Of a stretch of 64,000 nt of DNA, positions 8,284 through 17,445 are shown one piece after another (the first letter of the stretch is position 1; each line of letters opens with the position of its first letter). The position numbers were made by a program, and so were the translations under genes. A model generated the notes under the pieces. That model was not told the origin of the DNA. It worked only from the letters and a program-made list of their open reading frames with translations, and made no database searches. Source of the stretch: Arenivirga flava (GTDB taxonomy: Bacteria > Actinomycetota > Actinomycetes > Actinomycetales > Microbacteriaceae); assembly GCF_030161575.1 (NCBI RefSeq), contig NZ_BSUL01000001.1:62001-126000 (forward strand), given 5' to 3'.

Positions 8284-8301
8284 GGCTATAGCGGTGCATA
8301 G
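8284..8301. promoter_or_regulatory. Possible LysR operator between lysR and mesX
   Basis: The intergenic region holds GCTATAGC at 8285-8292 and an inverted pair CTAT (8286-8289) and ATAG (8298-8301) with 8 bases between, which also gives the T-N11-A type spacing expected of LysR sites. TATAGC on the minus strand could be the -10 of a nearly leaderless lysR transcript. Confidence 0.35.
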
Positions 8302-8376
8302 TCGACCTGGATTACCCGATAGCGTTCCTCCGCCAGCAGCATGGAGTCATCCCCTCCCGACTCCCGGATCGGCCCC

Positions 8377-9368
8377 ATGACGAACGCCTTCACGTACCGC
8401 ATCACGACGACCCGCTTCGACGAGGACTACGCGCCGTCGGAGAGCTCGCGGGCCACCACGAACTTCGCCAACCTCGCCCGCGGCAAGCACCGGCAGCAGA
8501 ACCTGCGCAACGCGCTGACCATGATCGAGGGCCGCTTCAACGACCTCGCGCGCTGGGACAACCCGGCGGGGGATCGCTGGGGGTCGAGCTCGACATCGTC
8601 TCGGTGCAGCTGTGCTTCGCCGCCGAGGGCGACGACCGCGAGTTCCCGCTGCTCGAAGTGCTCGACGTCACGATCGTCGACCGCACGTCGGGGCGTCGCC
8701 ACCGGGGCATCGTCGGCAACAATTTCTCGTCGTACCTGCGCGACTACGACTTCAGCGTGCTGCTGCCGGCGGCGGGCGGATCGTTGCCGGAGGACTTCGG
8801 CGACCTTCACGGCAAGCTGTTCCAGCATTTCCTCGACTCCGAGGCCTACCGCGAGCGCTACGCGGGCTCGCCGGTCGTCTGCATCAGCGTCTCGACCAGC
8901 AGGACGTACGAGCGCACCGGCACCGTGCATCCGATCCTCGGTGTCGAGTACCGGCAGGACGAGCTCTCGCTCACCGACGCGTACTTCGGTCGGATGGGGC
9001 TGCGGGTGCGCTACTTCATGCCGCCCGGCAGCGTCGCTCCGCTCGCCTTCTACTTCCGCGGCGACCTGCTCGGCGACTACACCGACCTGCAGCTGGTCGG
9101 CACGATCAGCACGATGGAGACCTTCCAGAAGATCTACCGGCCGGAGGTCTACAACGCCAACTCGGCGGCCCCGAGCGTCTACCGCCCGAGCCTCGAGCGG
9201 CAGGACTTCTCGCGCACGCTGATCGATTACGACCGCGAGGAGCGCAGCCGCCTCGCCATCACGCAGGGGCGCTGGACCGACGAGCACTTCATGCAGCCGC
9301 ACGGCGAGGAGCTGGCCCGCTGGGCCGCCGGCGCCGCATCCGCTCACGACCCGGCCCTCGCCCGATGA
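8377..9368 (+). CDS. mesX: MesX, putative oxygenase (DUF1852), one-base frame break
   Basis: The protein begins MTNAFTYRI and continues with TTNFANLARG..RQ.NLR.ALTMI..RFN.LA.WDNP, the strongly conserved start of the DUF1852/MesX family. The second half, in another frame, has GIVGNNFSSYLRDYDFSVLLP and RVRYFMPPGS. The break lies in the G run 8579-8583; one more G restores DRWGVELDIVSVQL and a protein of about 330 residues, the family length. MesX is required together with MesD for oxygen-dependent, folate-independent methionine synthesis. The ATG at 8377 matches the family start better than the one at 8341. The stop overlaps mesD by ATGA. The break is probably a sequencing error. Confidence 0.88.
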
Positions 9369-10417
9369 CCGACGGAGGCGCCGTGAACGCGCTGCTGCCC
9401 ACCTCGACCGTGGGCAGCCTGCCGAAGCCCTCGTGGCTCGCGGCGCCGGAGACGCTCTGGGCCCCCTGGTCGCTCGAGGGCGACGCGCTCATCGAGGGCA
9501 AGCAGGATGCGCTGCGCATCGCCGTGCAGGAGCAGCAGCGGCGCGGCATCGACGTCGTCAGCGACGGCGAGCAGACCCGCCAGCACTTCGTGACCACCTT
9601 CATCGAGCACCTCGAGGGCGTCGACTTCGAGCGGCGCGAGACGGTGCGCATCCGCAACCGCTACGACGCGAGCGTGCCGACCGTGATCGGCGCGGTGAGC
9701 CGCCGGCAGCCCGTCTTCGTCGAGGATGCGGCGTTCCTGCGCCGGCAGACCGACCGGCCGATCAAGTGGGCCCTGCCCGGCCCGATGACGATGATCGACA
9801 CCCTCTCCGACCGCCACTACGGCAGCCGCGAGAAGCTGGCGTGGGAGTTCGCGACCATCCTCAACGAGGAGGCGCGCGAGCTCGAGGCGGTCGGTGTCGA
9901 CGTGATCCAGTTCGACGAGCCCTCGTTCAACGTCTTCTTCGACGAGGTGCACGACTGGGGCATCGCCGCGCTGGAGCGCGCGGTCGAGGGGCTGCGTGCC
10001 GAGACCGTCGTGCACATCTGCTACGGCTACGGCATCAAGGCCAACACCGACTGGAAGGCCACGCTGGGTGCGCAGTGGCGGCAGTACGAGGCGTCGTTCC
10101 CGCTGCTGCAGCGGTCCTCCATCGACACCGTCTCGCTCGAGAGCCACAACTCGCACGTGCCGATCGACCTCATCGAGCTCATCCGGGGCAAGCGGGTGAT
10201 GCTCGGCGCGATCGACGTGGCGAGCGAGGTCGTCGAGACCCCGGAGGAGGTCGCCGGCACCCTGCGCCGCGCGCTCGAGTTCGTCGACGCCGACAAGCTC
10301 GTGCCGAGCACCAACTGCGGGATGGCGCCACTGCCGCGCCGCGTCGCCTACGACAAGCTCGACGCGCTCGTGGCCGGAGCGGAGATCGTGCGCGCGGAGG
10401 TCGCGCCACGCGGCTGA
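9365..10417 (+). CDS. mesD: MesD, folate-independent methionine synthase
   Basis: A 350-residue protein of the MetE C-terminal (UROD/MetE-like barrel) type without the N-terminal folate-binding half of MetE. It starts with LLPTSTVGSLPKPSWL and contains SDGEQTRQHFVTTF, GPMTMIDTL, QFDEPSFN, a VHICYGYG stretch and STNCGMAPLP, the last two carrying the His/Cys zinc ligands of the family. The pairing with mesX by a 4-base overlap identifies it as MesD rather than one of the other MetE-like families. It methylates homocysteine to methionine; the methyl donor of the MesD/MesX system was not established as far as I know. Confidence 0.88.
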   Translation: MTDGGAVNALLPTSTVGSLPKPSWLAAPETLWAPWSLEGDALIEGKQDALRIAVQEQQRRGIDVVSDGEQTRQHFVTTFIEHLEGVDFERRETVRIRNRYDASVPTVIGAVSRRQPVFVEDAAFLRRQTDRPIKWALPGPMTMIDTLSDRHYGSREKLAWEFATILNEEARELEAVGVDVIQFDEPSFNVFFDEVHDWGIAALERAVEGLRAETVVHICYGYGIKANTDWKATLGAQWRQYEASFPLLQRSSIDTVSLESHNSHVPIDLIELIRGKRVMLGAIDVASEVVETPEEVAGTLRRALEFVDADKLVPSTNCGMAPLPRRVAYDKLDALVAGAEIVRAEVAPRG

Positions 10418-10466
10418 CGCGCCCGTCCCTCCCGCAGAGGGGCGTCGACGAGCGCGCCGCCACGTG

Positions 10467-10481
10467 CTATCTTCGCGATAG
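10467..10481. promoter_or_regulatory. Inverted repeat upstream of the oxidoreductase, possible HxlR operator
   Basis: A perfect CTATC-N5-GATAG repeat lies 31 bases before the ATG at 10513. The downstream pair is an oxidoreductase followed by an HxlR regulator, and such regulators usually bind inverted repeats before the enzyme gene. Confidence 0.4.
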
Positions 10482-10512
10482 TCAGTTTCCACTGGATAGC
10501 TAGGAGTTGCAC

Positions 10513-11160
10513 ATGGCGAAGGTCGTCGTCTTCGGAGTCACCGGTTACGCGGGCGGTCACATCACCGCCGAGCTCGTCTCGAGGGGGCACGAGGTGCTCG
10601 GCATCGCGCGCGACGTCGCCGAGGCGCCGGAGGGCATCGAGACCCGCGCCGGCACGATCTTCGACGAGGCGCTCGTGCGCGAGGTGGCGCAGGACGCCGA
10701 CCAGCTCGTGGTCGCGCTGCCCGCCCGCGCGCTCGAGGAGGGCGGCCCGAAGCTCATCGACGCGCTGCCCGTGCTCGTCGAGGCGTCCATCGCCGGTGGC
10801 GCGCGGCTGAGCTTCGTCGGCGGCGCCGGCTCGCTGCAGGTCGCCGAGGGCGGCCCGAAGGGCTACGACACCCCGGAGTTCGAGCCCGCCTACCTCGACG
10901 AGGCGCGGTCGCACGGCGCGATCCTCGACGCGCTGCGCGAGACCGACGCGGCGCTCGACTGGTTCTACGTCAGCCCCGCCGGCGGCTTCGGCTCATGGAA
11001 CCCCGGCGAGCGCACGGGCGAGTTCCGCCTCGGCGGCGAGGTGCTGCTCACCGACGCGAACGGCGACTCGAACATCTCGGGCGCCGACTTCGCCATCGCC
11101 TACGTCGACGAGATCGAGCAGGCGGCGCACCCGCGCGGCCGCTTCACCGTCGCGTACTGA
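10513..11160 (+). CDS. NAD(P)-binding oxidoreductase (NmrA/YwnB-like)
   Basis: A 215-residue single-domain Rossmann protein with the nucleotide-binding start KVVVFGVTGYAGGH and a YDTPEF..AYLDEAR..ALLD..R-type C-terminal half typical of the NAD(P)H-binding atypical SDR family (YwnB-like). The ATG at 10513 has AGGAG six bases upstream, which decides it over the in-frame TTG at 10507. It is followed after 25 bases by an HxlR-type regulator. Substrate unknown; this pairing often responds to quinones or electrophiles, which is an inference here. Confidence 0.85.
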   Translation: MAKVVVFGVTGYAGGHITAELVSRGHEVLGIARDVAEAPEGIETRAGTIFDEALVREVAQDADQLVVALPARALEEGGPKLIDALPVLVEASIAGGARLSFVGGAGSLQVAEGGPKGYDTPEFEPAYLDEARSHGAILDALRETDAALDWFYVSPAGGFGSWNPGERTGEFRLGGEVLLTDANGDSNISGADFAIAYVDEIEQAAHPRGRFTVAY

Positions 11161-11185
11161 GCCGGTCGCCCCTCCAGAGGACGTC

Positions 11186-11548
11186 GTGACCGAGACCCCG
11201 GCCTTCGATCCGTACGCCGCCGACTGCCCCAGCCGGCAGCTCGTCGACCGCATCGCCGACCGCTGGGCCGTGCTCGTGATTGGCGTCCTCTCCGAGGGAC
11301 CGGCCCGCAACGGCGAGCTCGCCGCCCGAGTCGGGGGCATCTCGCCCAAGATGCTCTCCCAGACCCTCAGGGGTCTCGAGCGCGACGGGCTGATCACCCG
11401 CGAAGCGCACAACACCGTGCCGCCGCGTGTGGAGTACGCGCTCACGGCGAGCGGTGCCTCGCTGCAGCCCGTGCTCATGGCCGTGGAGCAGTGGGCGCGC
11501 GACCACGCCGGCTCGGTGCTGCGCGCCCAGGCCGCGTACGACGGCTGA
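11186..11548 (+). CDS. HxlR-family transcriptional regulator
   Basis: A 120-residue winged helix-turn-helix protein starting at GTG. It has the family signatures CPSRQLVDRIADRWAVLVI near residue 15, an RNGELAARVGGISPKMLSQT recognition segment and RVEYALT..G near residue 85. The single Cys at about residue 14 is the position used by redox-sensing members of the family. Probably represses the oxidoreductase gene before it. Confidence 0.9.
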   Translation: MTETPAFDPYAADCPSRQLVDRIADRWAVLVIGVLSEGPARNGELAARVGGISPKMLSQTLRGLERDGLITREAHNTVPPRVEYALTASGASLQPVLMAVEQWARDHAGSVLRAQAAYDG

Positions 11549-11666
11549 GCCGCCGCCTGCCCGCCCGAGCGCCGTGCGCATGGTCGACATCCGGTGCGTC
11601 CTCGCAGGGGCGCCGTGGTCTGATCATCGAGGGCATCCGCGCCCACCTCAGCGAAGGAGCCGCAGC

Positions 11667-12569
11667 ATGATCGACGCGACCGAACTGCCCGCGCGCCGGC
11701 TCGTCGCGGGGCAGCGCGCCCGCATCCGCATCTGGGATCGCGCCAGCGGCGAGGCGCGCACCGTGCACGAGAGCGCCGAGCGGCTCTACGAGGCGCCCAA
11801 CTGGACCCGGGACGGGCGGCTGCTCGTGAACGGCGACGGTCGCCTGTGGCTCCTGCCCGCGGACGGCTCGGCCGAGCCGGAGGCGATCCCGTCGCCGGGG
11901 CTGCCGAACGTCAACAACGACCACGTGCTGAGCCCCGACTCGCGCACGGTCTACGCCTCGGCGAACGACTGGCACATCTACAGCCTGCCCATCGAGGGCG
12001 GCGCGCCGACACGGCTCACGGAGGACGACGGCGCCTACCACTTCCTGCACGGCGTGCGGCCGGACGGGGAACGGCTCGCGTACGTGCGCCTGATCGCCGA
12101 CGGCGACGCGTGGCCGAGCGCCGGCACGATCCACACGATCTCGAGCGCCGGCGGCGACGACCGCGCCGTGACCACCGACCCCGGGCCCGCCGACGGCTGC
12201 GCGTGGAGCCCGGACGGCGAGTGGATCCACTGCAACACCGAGCAGTTCAGCACGGCGCCCGGGCATGCCCAGCTCGCGCGCGTGCGGGAGGACGGCTCCG
12301 GACTCGAGCAGCTGACCTTCGACGAGCGCGTCAACTGGTTCCCGCACATCGCCCCCACCGGCGACGTGGCCGTGTACCTGAGCTTCCCGCCCGGCACGAT
12401 CGGGCATCCGGCCGACCTGCCCGTGGAGCTGCGGCTCGTGACGGTCGGCGCGTGGGCCGACCCGACCACGATCGTGCGGCTGCACGGCGGCCAGGGCACC
12501 ATCAACGTGCCCAGCTGGGCGCCCGACGGCTCGGCGTTCGCCTTCGTCGACTACCCCGTCGAGGGCTGA
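11667..12569 (+). CDS. TolB-like beta-propeller protein
   Basis: A 300-residue protein made of WD40-like/TolB-type blades. Recurring LSPDSRTVYAS, WSPDGEWI, IAPTGDVAVY and WAPDGSAFAF segments mark four of them. There is no signal peptide, so it should be cytoplasmic. The start at 11667 has AAGGAG eight bases before it. Related proteins are annotated as biopolymer-transporter TolB homologues without proven function, and nothing in the neighbourhood names a substrate. Confidence 0.78.
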   Translation: MIDATELPARRLVAGQRARIRIWDRASGEARTVHESAERLYEAPNWTRDGRLLVNGDGRLWLLPADGSAEPEAIPSPGLPNVNNDHVLSPDSRTVYASANDWHIYSLPIEGGAPTRLTEDDGAYHFLHGVRPDGERLAYVRLIADGDAWPSAGTIHTISSAGGDDRAVTTDPGPADGCAWSPDGEWIHCNTEQFSTAPGHAQLARVREDGSGLEQLTFDERVNWFPHIAPTGDVAVYLSFPPGTIGHPADLPVELRLVTVGAWADPTTIVRLHGGQGTINVPSWAPDGSAFAFVDYPVEG

Positions 12570-12652
12570 GCGCGGCAGCGGAGGGCCCGGACGCATCGGC
12601 CGTGCCCTCCGCTGGTCGACCGTGGTTCGTGCGGCCGGAGGACGGCGCTCGC

Positions 12653-13318
12653 TCAGGCGTCCATGTCCGCCGCGAAGGTGCGGAAGCCGTCGCGCCCGGA
12701 GTGGATGCCCCACAGCTTCTCGGCGAGCACGGTCGGGTCCTTCTCGGCGTGCCCCTGCTCGATGCCGCCCGGGATGATCAGCTGGCCGACGTGCACGTTC
12801 TCCGGCGCGAGCTGCTCGTGCAGGGCCTGCCCGTAGGCGCTCTGCCCGGCGAAGGAGATCGTGGTGCCGGCGAAGTCCGAGCGCGGGCGCACGGCCGTGC
12901 CGCCGTTGACGAAGAGCACCGTGCCGCGACCGAGCACGCGCATGCCCTGCAGCACGTGGTGCACGGCGGCGATCGGTCCGAGCACCGAGAACTCGATGGC
13001 CGCGAGCGCGTCGTCGGGCGTGGTCTCGAGCACGGGGCGCAGGAACTCCTTCTGCGGCAGCGGGCTGTACTGCAGCACCTCGATGGGGCCGAGCGCCGTG
13101 GTGGCCTCGTCGAGCGCGGCGATCAGCGAGGCGCGGTCGCGCACGTTCGCCGTGAAGCCCTGGGCGGTGACGCCCTCGGCGGCGAGCTCGGCGGCCAGGG
13201 CATCGACGCGCTGACGGTTGCGGGCGATGAGGGCGACGGAGAAGCCCTCCTTCGCGAAGCGGCGGGCGGTGGCGGCGCCGAGGCCGGAACCGGCCCCGAT
13301 GATGGCGAGAGTGGTCAT
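12653..13318 (-). CDS. Short-chain dehydrogenase/reductase-like protein, atypical active site
   Basis: A 221-residue Rossmann protein with GAGSGLG (residues about 8-14) and an ALIARN segment, so NAD(P) binding of the classical SDR type is likely. Tyr is present in SAYGQALHEQL, but the Lys of the Y-x3-K catalytic motif is replaced by Leu. The NAG motif is also not visible. It may be non-catalytic or use another proton relay. The ATG at 13318 begins MTTLAIIG; a start nine bases upstream is less likely. Confidence 0.8.
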   Translation of the reverse strand: MTTLAIIGAGSGLGAATARRFAKEGFSVALIARNRQRVDALAAELAAEGVTAQGFTANVRDRASLIAALDEATTALGPIEVLQYSPLPQKEFLRPVLETTPDDALAAIEFSVLGPIAAVHHVLQGMRVLGRGTVLFVNGGTAVRPRSDFAGTTISFAGQSAYGQALHEQLAPENVHVGQLIIPGGIEQGHAEKDPTVLAEKLWGIHSGRDGFRTFAADMDA

Positions 13319-13495
13319 GCCGACCACGCTACGGAGCGAATGCGCGGCGAGGGATGCCCTGGCAGGGCGTCGCAGGTCGCGTCCAGCCCGCTCGCCGGAT
13401 CGGCGAGGCGGGTGGCCCCGGACCGATCCACGGCCGGCTGCGCGGCGCCCGGCGGGCGGCGTGCCCGATGGGGTCGTGCTCGCGCGTCGGCGCGG

Positions 13496-14298
13496 CTAGC
13501 GGGCGGCCGCGCGCGGATCGAGCGGAGCGACCGAGGGCGTGCCCGTGACGGGGTCGGGCATGACGATGCAGGGCAGCCCGAAGACCTCGTGCACCATCTC
13601 GGCCGTGACGACCTCGGCGGGCGCGCCGGTGGCGACGATCGCGCCGTCGCGCATCACGACCAGGTGGTCGGCGTAGCGGGCGGCCTGATCGAGATCGTGC
13701 AGCACCGCGACGATCGTCCTGCCCTCCTCGTGGAGGGTGCGCAGCAGCTCGAGCAGCTCGTACTGGTGCGCGATGTCGAGGAACGTCGTCGGCTCGTCGA
13801 GCAGCAGGACGCCGGTCTGCTGCGCCAGCAGCATCGCCACCCACACCCGCTGGCGCTGGCCGCCGGAGAGCTCGTCGACGAGCCGGCCGGAGAGCTCCGT
13901 GAGCCGCGTGGCCTCGAGGGCGGCGCTCACCGCCTCCTCGTCGCTCGTCCGCCACTGCTGGAAGAGCCCCTGGTGGGGCGCCCGGCCCCGGGCGACGAGG
14001 TCGGCCACCCGGATGCCATCGGGCGCCAGCGAGCTCTGCGGCAGCAGGCCCATCCGGCGCGCGACCTCCTTGGCGCCGTACCGCGTGATCGCCCGACCGT
14101 CGAGCAGCACGCGGCCGGAGGAGGGGTCAGCACCCGCGCGAGGGCGCGCAGCAGCGTCGACTTGCCGCATCCGTTCGGTCCGATGATCGCGGTGAAGGAG
14201 CCGTCCGGGATCTCGAGCGACAGCCGCTGCGCGATCGTGCGCCGGTCGTAGCCGATCGTGGCGTCCTCGACGACGAGCGGGGGCGGATGCGCGGACAT
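13496..14298 (-). CDS. Iron/haem ABC transporter ATPase (FecE/HmuV-type), one-base frame break
   Basis: The N-terminal part has Walker A GPNGCGKSTLL (residues about 38-48); after a frame change the rest has the signature LSGGQRQRVW, Walker B LLLDEPTTFLD and the switch His in AVLHDLD, the pattern of FecE-type ATPases. One missing base in the G run 14123-14126 explains the break and restores LTPSSGRVLLDG, giving about 267 residues. GGAGG precedes the ATG at 14298. It should power the two FecCD permeases immediately upstream. No substrate-binding protein gene is in the unit. Confidence 0.88.
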
Positions 14299-14311
14299 GG
14301 GACCTCCGGGG

Positions 14312-15385
14312 TCAGCGGGCCGCGCCGGACCGGCGGCGGGTCTCGCGGATGAGCAGGTGGATGAGGTAGAGCCCGCCGAGGCACACGGTGATGAGACCGA
14401 CGGGGATGCTGCGGTACGCCTGGGCGATGAGCAGCGACAGCAGGTGCGCGGCGGCCAGCAGCGCGGCGCCCATGGCGGCCGCGCCGAGCAGGCTCACCCC
14501 GGCCGAGCGCGTCAGGCGCCGCGCGAGCTGCGGGGCGACCAGGGCGACGAAGCCGATGGGACCCGCGGCGGCCGTCACCAGCGCCGTGGTCGCCACGCCG
14601 ATCACGAGCAGGGCGAGCCGCACGGGGCCCGGTCGGGTGCCCTGCGCCACCGCGGCGTCGTCGCCGAGCTCGAGACGCCGCAGCGCCGGCGCGAGCGCCG
14701 CGGCGGCGACGACGAGCACGGCGCCGAGTCCGAGGGCGGGGACGAGCCCCTCCCAGGTGACCCGGGTGATCGATCCGGCGCTCCAGAAGCCCACCGACAT
14801 GGCGTCGGTGACGTCGGCGCGCGTGATGAGGTAGCTGTTGAGCGAGCCGAGCATGGCGGCGACGCCGATGCCGACGACGATGAGCCGGAACCCCTGCACG
14901 CCGCGGCGCCAGGCGAGCAGGTAGACGGCGAGGGCGGTCGCCAGCCCGCCGGCGATGGCGGCGCCGGCGGTCGACCAGCTGCCGCCTCCGGCACCCGCGA
15001 GCATGACGACGACCACGGCCGTGTAGGCGCCGGCGTCGAAGCCGATGACGTCCGGGGAGCCGAGCGGGTTGCGGGTGATCGACTGGAAGATCGCGCCGCC
15101 GATGCCGAGCAGCGCCCCGAAGGCGACCGCGGCGATCGCCACGGGCAGACGCCACTCGAGCACGACGATGCGGTGGAACGGCTCGCCGCCGCCGAGCAGG
15201 GTCTGCAGCACCTGCGTGAGCGTGAGCGGGTAGTCGCCGAGGGCGATGGCGACCACGGCGACCGCGGCGGCCACGCCGAGCAGCAGCACCGAGAGGCCGA
15301 CCAGCCGCAGCGGCACGCGCACCGAGGTCCAGCGCGTGCGCAGCACCGCGTCGCGGTAGCCGACGTCCAGGCGCGCGCCGCTCAC
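14312..15385 (-). CDS. FecCD-family permease 2
   Basis: A 357-residue permease with about nine to ten membrane helices and the family motifs LEWRLPVAI, ALLGIGGAIFQ.ITRNPLGSPDVIGFDAGA (split here for length) and GPIGFVALVAPQLARRL. Frame intact. It starts with GTG overlapping the stop of permease 1 (GTGA). The two permeases form the heterodimeric channel of a siderophore or haem importer. Confidence 0.92.
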   Translation of the reverse strand: MSGARLDVGYRDAVLRTRWTSVRVPLRLVGLSVLLLGVAAAVAVVAIALGDYPLTLTQVLQTLLGGGEPFHRIVVLEWRLPVAIAAVAFGALLGIGGAIFQSITRNPLGSPDVIGFDAGAYTAVVVVMLAGAGGGSWSTAGAAIAGGLATALAVYLLAWRRGVQGFRLIVVGIGVAAMLGSLNSYLITRADVTDAMSVGFWSAGSITRVTWEGLVPALGLGAVLVVAAAALAPALRRLELGDDAAVAQGTRPGPVRLALLVIGVATTALVTAAAGPIGFVALVAPQLARRLTRSAGVSLLGAAAMGAALLAAAHLLSLLIAQAYRSIPVGLITVCLGGLYLIHLLIRETRRRSGAAR

Positions 15386-16417
15386 AGGCCGGCCGCCTTC
15401 CGCCGCCGCACGAGCGCGATGAGCACGGGCGCGCCGACCACCGCCGCGACGATGCCCACCTCGATCTCGCCCGGTCGCGCGACGACGCGGCCCAGCACAT
15501 CCGCCGCCAGCACGAGCACCGGGGCGGCGACGGCCGAGGTGGCCAGGATCCAGCGCTGGTCGGGGCCGGTGAACCAGCGCACGACGTGCGGCACCATGAG
15601 CCCGACGAAGCCGATCCCGCCCGTGAGCGCGGTGCCGCCGCCCGCCAGCAGGGTCACGGCGACGATGCCGAGCACCCGCGTGCGGCCGACCTTCGTGCCG
15701 AGCGACGCCGCGAGGTCGTCGCCGAGGGCGACCGCGTTCAGGGGCCCGCCAGCGCGAGCGCCAGCACGAGGCCGGCGACGATGAACGGAGCGACGGATGC
15801 GGCGTCCGCCAGGCTCGTCAGCGCGATCGAGCCGAGCCCCCAGCTGCGCACGGCCCGGAAGGTCTCCTCGTCGAGGAGGGTGAGGAAGGTGCTGAACCCG
15901 CCGAGCACGGCGCTCAGCGCCACGCCGGCGAGCACGAGCGTGACGGGGAGACCCGGCCGCGCCCCGCCGAGCCGATGAGGTACACCAGCACGGTCGCGAC
16001 GGCGGCGCCGAGGAAGGCGAACCAGACGTAGCCGCTCGCCCCGCCCAGCCCGAACGCGCCCACCCCGAGCGTGACGGCGAAGCCGGCGCCCGCATTGACG
16101 CCGAGGATGCCGGGGTCGGCGAGCGGATTCCGGGTGAGCGCCTGGATGAGGGCGCCGGCGACCCCGAAGGCCGCGCCGACCAGCAGGCCGACGACGGTGC
16201 GCGGCACGCGCAGCGACCAGACGATGAGCGAGGCCTCGCCGCCGTCGGGCCGCAGCAGCGCGTGCCGCACCTGCTCCAGGGGCAGCGGATTGGCGCCGAG
16301 CGCGAGGCTCGCGGCGCAGACGAGCACGAGCGCGACGGCGAGCAGCAGGAGGCCGACCGCGCGGCGACCGGCGCGGCCGCCCTGCTCGGTGCGCTCGGTG
16401 GTCGCGGTGCTGATCAC
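15382..16417 (-). CDS. FecCD-family permease 1, two one-base frame breaks
   Basis: Three overlapping frames together give a full FecCD permease of about 345 residues. Segment 1 has [19 protein letters not shown] and [18 protein letters not shown]; segment 2 has [16 protein letters not shown]; segment 3 has [11 protein letters not shown] and [15 protein letters not shown]. The breaks are in the C run 15962-15965 and the G run 15741-15744, each repaired by one extra base. GTG 16417 is the likely start. Probably forms the transmembrane dimer with permease 2. Confidence 0.85.
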
Positions 16418-16494
16418 GCTGCTCCTGCTGGCGTTCGGTTCGGGCGGTCGGGGTTCGAGCGAGCTGTGCCGCACGCGGCGGCGCGAGCCGGGCC

Positions 16495-17445
16495 TCATCC
16501 GAGCGAGGGCAGCGCCTCGGCGAGGTCCTCCCACGCGCGATGGGTGGCGGCTCCGACGAGGCCGAACTGGGTGAGCATCGCGACGCGACGGCCGCGGCGA
16601 TCGACCAGCTCGAGCGCGCTGGTCGGGCCGTGCACGCCCGCGGTGCGCACGAGCACGCAGCCGCCGAGCGCCGTCGCATCGAGGTCGAGCGAGGCGTCCT
16701 GGAAGACGACCCCCAGTCGCCCGTCGTCGGCGCTGACCGCCTGCAGGGCGCCGGCGCAGGCCTGCGCGACGCCATCGCCGAGCACGGCCGCGCCGAACGG
16801 CAGACCCGTCGAGCAGAGATGGCCGAGCACCTCGGGCAGCAGGCGCAGGTCGATGTGCCGGTGCTCGACCGGCGAGCGCCCGACGCCGGCGAGCGCGTCG
16901 TCGAGCCGCGAGAGCTGGTCGTCGCCCGGCCACTCCGCGGAACCGGGGGATGGGGTCCAGTCGTCGAGCAGCGCCCCTGCGAGCGCGGCGGCCGGGCCCG
17001 GATGCTCGCGGGCGAGGCTGCGCAGGACGAGGTGGTCGACCGGCGTTTGCGAACGCAGGCGGTGCACCGGGCGCCCGGAGCCGGTGACGAGCTCCAGCAC
17101 AGGGTCGCCGCCGCGGTGCTCGTCGAGCACCGCGCCCACGACCGTGCTCGGGTCCAGCCGCAGCGCGATCCGTCCGGGCGGTACCGCGAAGGCGGTGCCG
17201 GTGCGGGTCACCGAGGAGTACGCGCCCGCCTGGGCGATGGCGACGCCTTCGGTCCACGTGGTGGCCAGCGAGGACTCCAGGACGGGCAGGGTCGCGGCGA
17301 CCTCGGGCGCGCTCGCGTCGATCGGGGTGCCGCCGTGCCCGGATGCGCAGCGACCGCATCCGTCCTGCGGGCCGCAGGGCGCTCCGTCGTCGGGCAGCGA
17401 GCCGGCGCTGCGCTCGCCCGAACCGGGATCGCCCTGCGCCGACAT
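16495..17445 (-). CDS. HemS/HmuS-like haem-utilisation protein with Cys-rich N-terminus
   Basis: A 316-residue protein with two weakly similar halves of the HemS/ChuX fold. The first half has [19 protein letters not shown] and [15 protein letters not shown], the second [12 protein letters not shown] and [16 protein letters not shown]. It has no signal peptide, so it is probably cytoplasmic. An extra N-terminal motif [10 protein letters not shown] (residues about 24-33) is not part of the usual family and could bind a metal or Fe-S cluster. The ATG overlaps the stop of the diflavin reductase (TGATG), and permeases follow, so receipt or degradation of imported haem with electrons from the reductase is a reasonable inference. 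Confidence 0.65.
   Translation of the reverse strand: MSAQGDPGSGERSAGSLPDDGAPCGPQDGCGRCASGHGGTPIDASAPEVAATLPVLESSLATTWTEGVAIAQAGAYSSVTRTGTAFAVPPGRIALRLDPSTVVGAVLDEHRGGDPVLELVTGSGRPVHRLRSQTPVDHLVLRSLAREHPGPAAALAGALLDDWTPSPGSAEWPGDDQLSRLDDALAGVGRSPVEHRHIDLRLLPEVLGHLCSTGLPFGAAVLGDGVAQACAGALQAVSADDGRLGVVFQDASLDLDATALGGCVLVRTAGVHGPTSALELVDRRGRRVAMLTQFGLVGAATHRAWEDLAEALPSLG

Noticed and set aside
8579..8583. Programmed frameshift in mesX
   Set aside because: No slippery heptamer of the usual type, and many unrelated genes in the same 26 kb show the same one-base loss, so sequencing error is simpler.
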